Source: Nitrospirota bacterium (GTDB lineage Bacteria > Nitrospirota > Thermodesulfovibrionia > Thermodesulfovibrionales > JdFR-88). Taken from it: a stretch of 19,466 bases of DNA. Both the position numbers and the translations under genes were made by a program. Location of the stretch: positions 1-19,466 of the forward strand of contig JAKAEG010000014.1 of NCBI GenBank assembly GCA_021819985.1, in the 5' to 3' direction. Shown here piece after piece: positions 15,556-19,466 of this stretch (positions within the stretch are counted from its first letter, which is position 1; every line of letters starts with the position of its first letter). Under the pieces are notes generated by a model. The model searched no databases, had not been told where the DNA came from, and was given only the letters and a program-made list of their open reading frames with translations.

Positions 15556-16020
15556 ATGTTTGGAGACATCCAGGAACTCCTTGTTATCTTTATAGTAGCC
15601 TTCCTTGTAGTGGGTCCAAAGAAATTGCCCGAGGTCGCAAGAGTGATGGGGAAATTCATGGGGGAGATTAAACGCGCGTTGACCGAGGTCAGGTTCGAGA
15701 TAGACCAGGAGATCAGCGGACTATCGCGCACAGATGAGGCCCATAAAGAGGCAAGCGAGGCCGCCCGGGAAATGGAAGTGGACTTGAAGGGACCTCAAGA
15801 GGGGCCGGAAGCTGAAAACGCAGTATCTGTGTCTGAAAACAAAACAAGCTTCACGGAAGCTGAAAAAACCGGGCCCGAAATTGAAAACATAAAAAATGTT
15901 TCCCCCGAAACCGGGACCGCAGGGTCAAAAAATCCAAAAATGCCAACAACTGAAAATGACGGGCACGAACCAAAGGAGGGTGAAATTTCATCCGGCCCGC
16001 CGGAGCACGGGGGTTTTTGA
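15556..16020 (+). CDS. tatB: Sec-independent protein translocase, TatA/TatB family (TatB-like)
   Basis: One N-terminal membrane helix (MFGDIQELLVIFIVAFLVVG) is followed by the hinge GPKKLPEVAR (20-29), an amphipathic helix (GKFMGEIKRALTEVRFEIDQE) and a long acidic unstructured tail. TatA/B proteins carry folded twin-arginine substrates across the inner membrane with TatC. At 154 residues it is nearer TatB than the shorter TatA, but only one such gene sits beside tatC here. It may serve both roles, or tatA may be elsewhere. The tail contains the A-rich word TCAAAAAAT (15925-15933). The stop lies 2 nt before the tatC ATG. Confidence 0.88.
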   Translation: MFGDIQELLVIFIVAFLVVGPKKLPEVARVMGKFMGEIKRALTEVRFEIDQEISGLSRTDEAHKEASEAAREMEVDLKGPQEGPEAENAVSVSENKTSFTEAEKTGPEIENIKNVSPETGTAGSKNPKMPTTENDGHEPKEGEISSGPPEHGGF

Positions 16021-16022
16021 AA

Positions 16023-16811
16023 ATGGCCGAATCAAGAATGCCTCTTACCGAGCACCTGGTTGAGCTTCGCAAGAGGCTGCTTGTCTCCTTTTCAGTTTTT
16101 ATTGTTGCCTTTTTTGCATGTTTCTATTTTTCAGAGCCGATTTTCAAGCTGCTCACCCTTCCGTTGAGGTCTTATCCCAAAATAGATATGGTCTATCCGT
16201 TTTATCACCTGGCCCAAAGGACGTCAACTACCAACCTGGTGTTCCTTGCGCCGGCCGAGGCCTTCTGGATGTACATGAAAGTTGCAGGTATCGCGGCTTT
16301 TATACTGTCTCTGCCCATCATTTTCCACCAGGTGTGGGGATTCATAGCCCCGGGTCTCGTAGCCAAGGAAAAGAGGCTTGTTGCTCCTTTCGTATTTTTT
16401 ACGACAGGATTTTTCGTTTCCGGGGCGGCTTTTTGTTTCCTTATCGTCCTGCCATTCGCTCTGAATTTCCTGCTACATTACCAGACCGATTTTGTAAAAC
16501 CCATGATATCGGTCGGAAACTACATGGACTTCTGCCTGAAATTCATATTGGCGTTCGGCGCTGTCTTTGAACTGCCCATGATTTTGGTGGTGCTGGCGAG
16601 GATGGGTATCGTCTCTCCGCAGGCGCTGGCCAGAAACAGAAAATATGCCATCCTGGCGGCGTTCATAGTGGCCGCCGTACTTACGCCGACTCCGGACGCG
16701 TTCAACCAGATACTTATGGCGGTGCCCATGATAGCGCTTTATGAACTAGGGATCATCGGCGCAAGGATATTAGGCGGAAAGAGGCAGCCCGTTGGGCAAT
16801 CCGAGGGGTAA
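16023..16811 (+). CDS. tatC: Twin-arginine translocase subunit TatC
   Basis: TatC is the six-helix receptor for twin-arginine signal peptides. Conserved features: the N-terminal PLTEHLVELRKRLL (7-20), FLAPAEAFWMYMKVAG (74-89), the loop QVWGFIAPGLVAKEKRLV with Glu116 (equivalent to E. coli Glu103), and the C-terminal block LARNRKYAILAAFIVAAVLTPTPDAFNQ. The length of 262 is normal. The first periplasmic loop (about 50-72, YPKIDMVYPFYHLAQRTSTT) looks longer than in E. coli. I chose the ATG at 16023; a TTG two codons earlier overlaps the tatB stop. The last 20 bases overlap the next small gene. Confidence 0.97.
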   Translation: MAESRMPLTEHLVELRKRLLVSFSVFIVAFFACFYFSEPIFKLLTLPLRSYPKIDMVYPFYHLAQRTSTTNLVFLAPAEAFWMYMKVAGIAAFILSLPIIFHQVWGFIAPGLVAKEKRLVAPFVFFTTGFFVSGAAFCFLIVLPFALNFLLHYQTDFVKPMISVGNYMDFCLKFILAFGAVFELPMILVVLARMGIVSPQALARNRKYAILAAFIVAAVLTPTPDAFNQILMAVPMIALYELGIIGARILGGKRQPVGQSEG

Positions 16812-17070
16812 AAGCTTCAAGGCCACAGCCAGGGACGTCTCGGAAGGGTACGCCACGGTCAATCCCATCTTCTTGAAACCCTTCGAGGCAGAGGACCTCA
16901 AAGGCCTCTATTCGGAGCTTCAAAAGTGCCTTTCAGAAATACGGGCGGAACAGTTCCCCCATGGCCGGATCGAAGCCATAAGGATAAGGAACCTGAGGCT
17001 TCAGAGGCTCTACGGGGCCTCCATGGTAATGAGGAACTATGCCAGGGCGAAACGGATTATCATTCTCTGA
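16792..17070 (+). CDS. Unrecognised 92-residue basic protein
   Basis: I do not recognise this family. It has no signal peptide, membrane helix or metal motif. The C-terminal third is Arg-rich and probably helical (GRIEAIRIRNLRLQRLYGASMVMRNYARAKRII), which would suit RNA, DNA or protein binding, but that is a guess. Evidence that it is real: GC-rich third positions like its neighbours, and a clear GAGG (16781-16784) seven bases before the TTG start, which lies inside tatC and suggests translational coupling. Few other start codons are available in frame before the conserved-looking part. It is followed by an A/T hairpin and a spacer of 85 nt. Confidence 0.65.
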   Translation: MGNPRGKSFKATARDVSEGYATVNPIFLKPFEAEDLKGLYSELQKCLSEIRAEQFPHGRIEAIRIRNLRLQRLYGASMVMRNYARAKRIIIL

Positions 17071-17099
17071 AAAAATAAAAAATCCGTTTTTTGATTTTT
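17070..17099 (+). terminator. A/T-only hairpin after the tat operon
   Basis: AAAAAA (17077-17082) pairs with TTTTTT (17087-17092) around TCCG. The stem extends by a T-G pair, one mismatch and five further A-T pairs. A T-rich stretch follows at about 17105-17113. An all-A/T stem is weak, so termination is only possible. Confidence 0.3.
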
Positions 17100-17100
17100 C
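17087..17100 (-). repeat. A-rich 14-mer GAAAAATCAAAAAA, copy 3
   Basis: This copy is in the spacer after the 92-residue gene and forms one arm of the A/T hairpin there. It is on the strand opposite to the flanking genes, unlike the other two. Confidence 0.4.
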
Positions 17101-17135
17101 GCCTTCCTTTTTTAAATTAAAAGACCCTTTCCGAT

Positions 17136-17163
17136 TTGACCCCTGTTAACGCGGTATGCTAAT
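17136..17163 (+). promoter_or_regulatory. Candidate promoter of the HEAT/HD gene pair
   Basis: TTGACC (17136-17141, five of six consensus bases) and GCTAAT (17158-17163, four of six) are 16 bp apart. Transcription would start near 17170, which would favour the in-frame GTG at 17171 over the ATG at 17156. The match is moderate and unproven. Confidence 0.35.
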
Positions 17164-18835
17164 TTTATATGTGCCTCAACCGGAGGAAATCTTAAAGCCC
17201 GCGCAGGAACTCATCCAGATTTTTCAGCGTGCGAAGAAAAGTCTTCGCATGTATCCGTCCAATAATCCCATTTCCGCCAGAATGATAGAGGAAGCCTTCA
17301 GGCATACGGAAAGCTTCCTCCTGGAGCATGGGGACCTTGAGCTGAAGTTCAGGCAAAACGAGATTCTGTTCGGAGACCAGGTCATTTACCACAGCCAGGA
17401 CAAGGAAGAGAATTTCGCTTTCTTTTTCTTCAAGGACGGGATGCGAGAGCTTGTTTTCAGGCGCGGCCTTGTAATCGGGGAACTCGGGGAGTTCCTTCGG
17501 GCCATCTCTTACGATTTTGAAAAACTCGGCGAAGAGGAAGACATTGTCACCCTGCTTTGGGAGCGGGATTTCGAGCATATTAAATATGTCATAGACGAGA
17601 ACTTCCTCCTGGAAGACGACGTCTATGAGAACGAGGCGGTCGCGCAGGCGAAAGGGGAGGACGCCCAGGAGCTTGAGCTTAAGCGAATTTACAGCGAGAT
17701 ACTGAAAGAGGAGGACGGCTCATTGCAGCCGGAGGTGGCTCCGGTCACCAAGGCCGACCTGCTTGAACTTTTAAGGGAGCTTGAGAAGGATTCCGCCTGC
17801 AAACTCCAGAAATTATCAGTGATACTGTTTGATTTTTTCCTGGATGCCAATTTCCCTGAATACGGCGATACGGTCGACCTGATTTGCGACGCCTTTGAAT
17901 ACTGCATAAGGACCGGCGAACTCCGCCCGGCGGTAGGCCTGCTTGCGAGGGCTTGCGGACCGTTGCCGGAAGCGCAGGATGTGCAGCTTTTGAAAAAAGA
18001 GCTGGGGCGTTTTTTTGAATTCGTAAGCTCTCCGAAAATCCTGGGGATGCTGGGCGAACGTCTCGATTCCGGAGAAATGGCTGACGATGAAGTTTTCGAT
18101 GAATACGTGGGCCGGCTTGACAAGACGGCAATCCCAGCTTTCATATCCATCCTGGGCGAACTGAAAACAATAGAGGCCAGGAAAAAGATCATCAATGCCC
18201 TGGTATTTCTTGGAGGAAAAGATATCCAAGCCCTTGCGAAAGGAATTACCGACCCCCGGTGGTATGTAGTCAGGAACATTATTTACATAATGAGGCGGAT
18301 AGGGGACCGCAGCGTGATCGAGTTCCTGGGGAAAGCCGCACGCCACCAGGATGTCCGCGTGAGGATGGAGGTGCTCAGGGCACTTGGAGAGTTGGAAGCC
18401 CCTGGAGTGTTGCCGGCTTTAAGGGAAGCCCTGGACGACCCTGAGGCGTCCATAAGGATGATGGCCGTAAGGGCGCTTGGTAAAATGAGGTCGGATGCCG
18501 CAAAAAAGGTCATTTTTTCACGCGTGAACGCAAAGGGGTTCATCGATATCGATTTCAATGAGAAGAAGGAGTATTTTGAGGCGCTCGCAAACTGGCAGGG
18601 GGCTGAGGTGGAGGAGTTTCTTTTACGTGTGCTCAAAACGGGCTCGTTCTCTTTTTTCAAAAAGAACAAGGTTGACGAACTCCGGGCATGCGCGGCATAC
18701 AGCCTTGGACTTTTGGAATGCCGGGGCGCGCTTCAGTACCTCGAAAAACTTCAGAAAGTGAAAAACAGGCTTTTGAGCGATTATTCCTACAGGGCAATAA
18801 AACGGATAGAATATGGACAGCAGCCGGGAAATTAG
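17156..18835 (+). CDS. HEAT-repeat protein with N-terminal domain shared with the next gene
   Basis: This 559-residue cytoplasmic protein has two parts. Residues 12-118 form an alpha/beta-looking module (KKSLRMYPSNNP, LELKFRQNEILFGDQVIYH, GMRELVFRRGLVIGELGEFLRAI). An acidic linker and helical stretch follow. The C-terminal ~230 residues are HEAT/PBS-lyase-like repeats (IISI LGELKTIEARKKIINAL-type helices, DPRWYVVRNIIYIMRRIGD, DVRVRMEVLRALGELEAPGVLPALREALDDPEASIRMMAVRALG). HEAT arrays usually bind other proteins. It overlaps the next gene by 23 nt, so the two products probably work together. The start is uncertain: ATG 17156 or GTG 17171, neither with a Shine-Dalgarno. No enzymatic motif is seen. 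Confidence 0.85.
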   Translation: MLILYVPQPEEILKPAQELIQIFQRAKKSLRMYPSNNPISARMIEEAFRHTESFLLEHGDLELKFRQNEILFGDQVIYHSQDKEENFAFFFFKDGMRELVFRRGLVIGELGEFLRAISYDFEKLGEEEDIVTLLWERDFEHIKYVIDENFLLEDDVYENEAVAQAKGEDAQELELKRIYSEILKEEDGSLQPEVAPVTKADLLELLRELEKDSACKLQKLSVILFDFFLDANFPEYGDTVDLICDAFEYCIRTGELRPAVGLLARACGPLPEAQDVQLLKKELGRFFEFVSSPKILGMLGERLDSGEMADDEVFDEYVGRLDKTAIPAFISILGELKTIEARKKIINALVFLGGKDIQALAKGITDPRWYVVRNIIYIMRRIGDRSVIEFLGKAARHQDVRVRMEVLRALGELEAPGVLPALREALDDPEASIRMMAVRALGKMRSDAAKKVIFSRVNAKGFIDIDFNEKKEYFEALANWQGAEVEEFLLRVLKTGSFSFFKKNKVDELRACAAYSLGLLECRGALQYLEKLQKVKNRLLSDYSYRAIKRIEYGQQPGN

Positions 18836-19466
18836 CCGTTTGGCCAGAGATATAGTGAGCCAGCTTGCGGTGATCGTGCGCACCTCCCAGCTGCATGATC
18901 CGAGAAATGTCGCGGTCGCCACATCCATAGAAAAATTTGTCGCCAACGCGAATTTCCTCATAACGGAAGAGTCCTCCCTGGATATCGAAATAGTCGGCGA
19001 TTATTTCTATCTGAATGGTGAACGGGTCAAGTTCACGATGGATCATCTGCTTAATTTCGATTTTCTCCAGAGGGAGTTCAAAAAACGGTCATTGGGCAGC
19101 ATAAAATTCCAATGCGAGATAAAAGCCCCTGAGATGCAGGACTTCCTTGCCGCTTTCCTTTCATGCCAGTTCGGGGCGGAGCCGTTCGAAGATCTCCAGC
19201 TAAAGACCGAGGCGATCAGGTGCATGAGCGTTGGGAGGCTGCGGAGGATATCGGAACAGTCCGATTTCGATGTGAGGAAGACCGTTAAACGGACCTACTT
19301 CAACGCTGTTTCATTCACCAAAGGGGTAATGAACCAGATTAAATCGGGTGAGCGCATCAGCATGAAGAAGGCCAAAAGGGTGGTCGAATCCATGGTGGAC
19401 ACCCTTCTGGACAGGGAAGAGTTCCTCCTTGGAATGACGGTGATTAAGAATTATGACGAGTACACG
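18813..19466 (+). CDS. Probable HD/HD-GYP-type phosphohydrolase, truncated by the window end
   Basis: An open frame of 218 codons starts at ATG 18813 inside the HEAT gene and runs off the right edge with no stop. The last residues, LLGMTVIKNYDEYT, match the conserved lead-in that, in many HD-GYP proteins, directly precedes the first HD-domain helix (usually continuing xHSVNV). The metal-binding HD motif itself is therefore just outside the window. Residues 15-120 form a module that parallels the N-terminal domain of the preceding HEAT protein (HDPRN, SLDIEIVGDYFYLNGERV, EMQDFLAAFL). A helical region (135-205) follows. If HD-GYP, it may degrade cyclic di-GMP; that is not shown here. Confidence 0.75.
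   Translation, partial: MDSSREISRLARDIVSQLAVIVRTSQLHDPRNVAVATSIEKFVANANFLITEESSLDIEIVGDYFYLNGERVKFTMDHLLNFDFLQREFKKRSLGSIKFQCEIKAPEMQDFLAAFLSCQFGAEPFEDLQLKTEAIRCMSVGRLRRISEQSDFDVRKTVKRTYFNAVSFTKGVMNQIKSGERISMKKAKRVVESMVDTLLDREEFLLGMTVIKNYDEYT

Noticed and set aside
1..19466. CRISPR, defence system, prophage or transposase genes
   Set aside because: No direct-repeat array, DDE/DEDD transposase, integrase, or known defence domain was seen; nearly all genes are housekeeping or envelope functions.

Overview
This 19.5 kb window comes from a diderm (Gram-negative) bacterium of moderate GC content. The evidence is three LPS-transport genes (lptC, lptA, start of lptB), a heptose-nucleotide synthase domain (HldE/RfaE2 type) and an outer-membrane barrel-like protein. 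The gene mix and order (rsmB-PASTA-rpe, a DUF512 radical-SAM protein, a stand-alone RfaE2-type protein, a HEAT-repeat/HD pair) recall the deltaproteobacterial or Nitrospirota-like lineages. That placement rests on remembered gene neighbourhoods, not on a search. The DNA is almost fully coding. I see no rRNA, tRNA, CRISPR array, IS element or prophage gene.

Layout. (1) Positions 1-7787, all minus strand: one tightly packed ten-gene run, in transcription order rsmB, a PASTA-domain membrane protein, rpe, a TPR protein, pgsA, a DUF512 radical-SAM protein, aroE, lptC, lptA, and the first 18 codons of lptB. Several junctions overlap by 4 nt or less. (2) Positions 7788-7985: the only divergent promoter region, carrying a nested 86-bp inverted repeat. 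(3) Positions 7986-15366, plus strand: dxr, rseP, a Nudix hydrolase, hldE C-domain (rfaE2), mfd and a beta-barrel-like protein. The first five are closely spaced or overlapping and the sixth starts 1 nt after mfd. (4) Positions 15367-15555: a spacer with two small hairpins and a TATAAT box. (5) Positions 15556-17070: tatB-like, tatC and an unrecognised 92-residue gene. (6) Positions 17156-19466: a HEAT-repeat protein overlapping the start of a gene that looks like an HD-GYP-type phosphohydrolase, cut by the window end.

The common theme is envelope building and maintenance: LPS heptose and LPS transport, phosphatidylglycerol, isoprenoid precursor, intramembrane proteolysis and Tat export. Housekeeping functions (rRNA methylation, shikimate pathway, pentose phosphate, transcription-coupled repair) are mixed in.

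Most genes are ordinary. The points worth a second look are: a likely non-canonical AUU start for lptA; a nested palindrome between the two operons; recurring A-rich micro-tracts that put Lys/Asn-rich inserts into loops of conserved enzymes and share a 14-mer; a possibly leaderless tatB; and an apparently shared N-terminal domain in the HEAT protein and the neighbouring HD protein. I did not find a clear new defence or mobile system.
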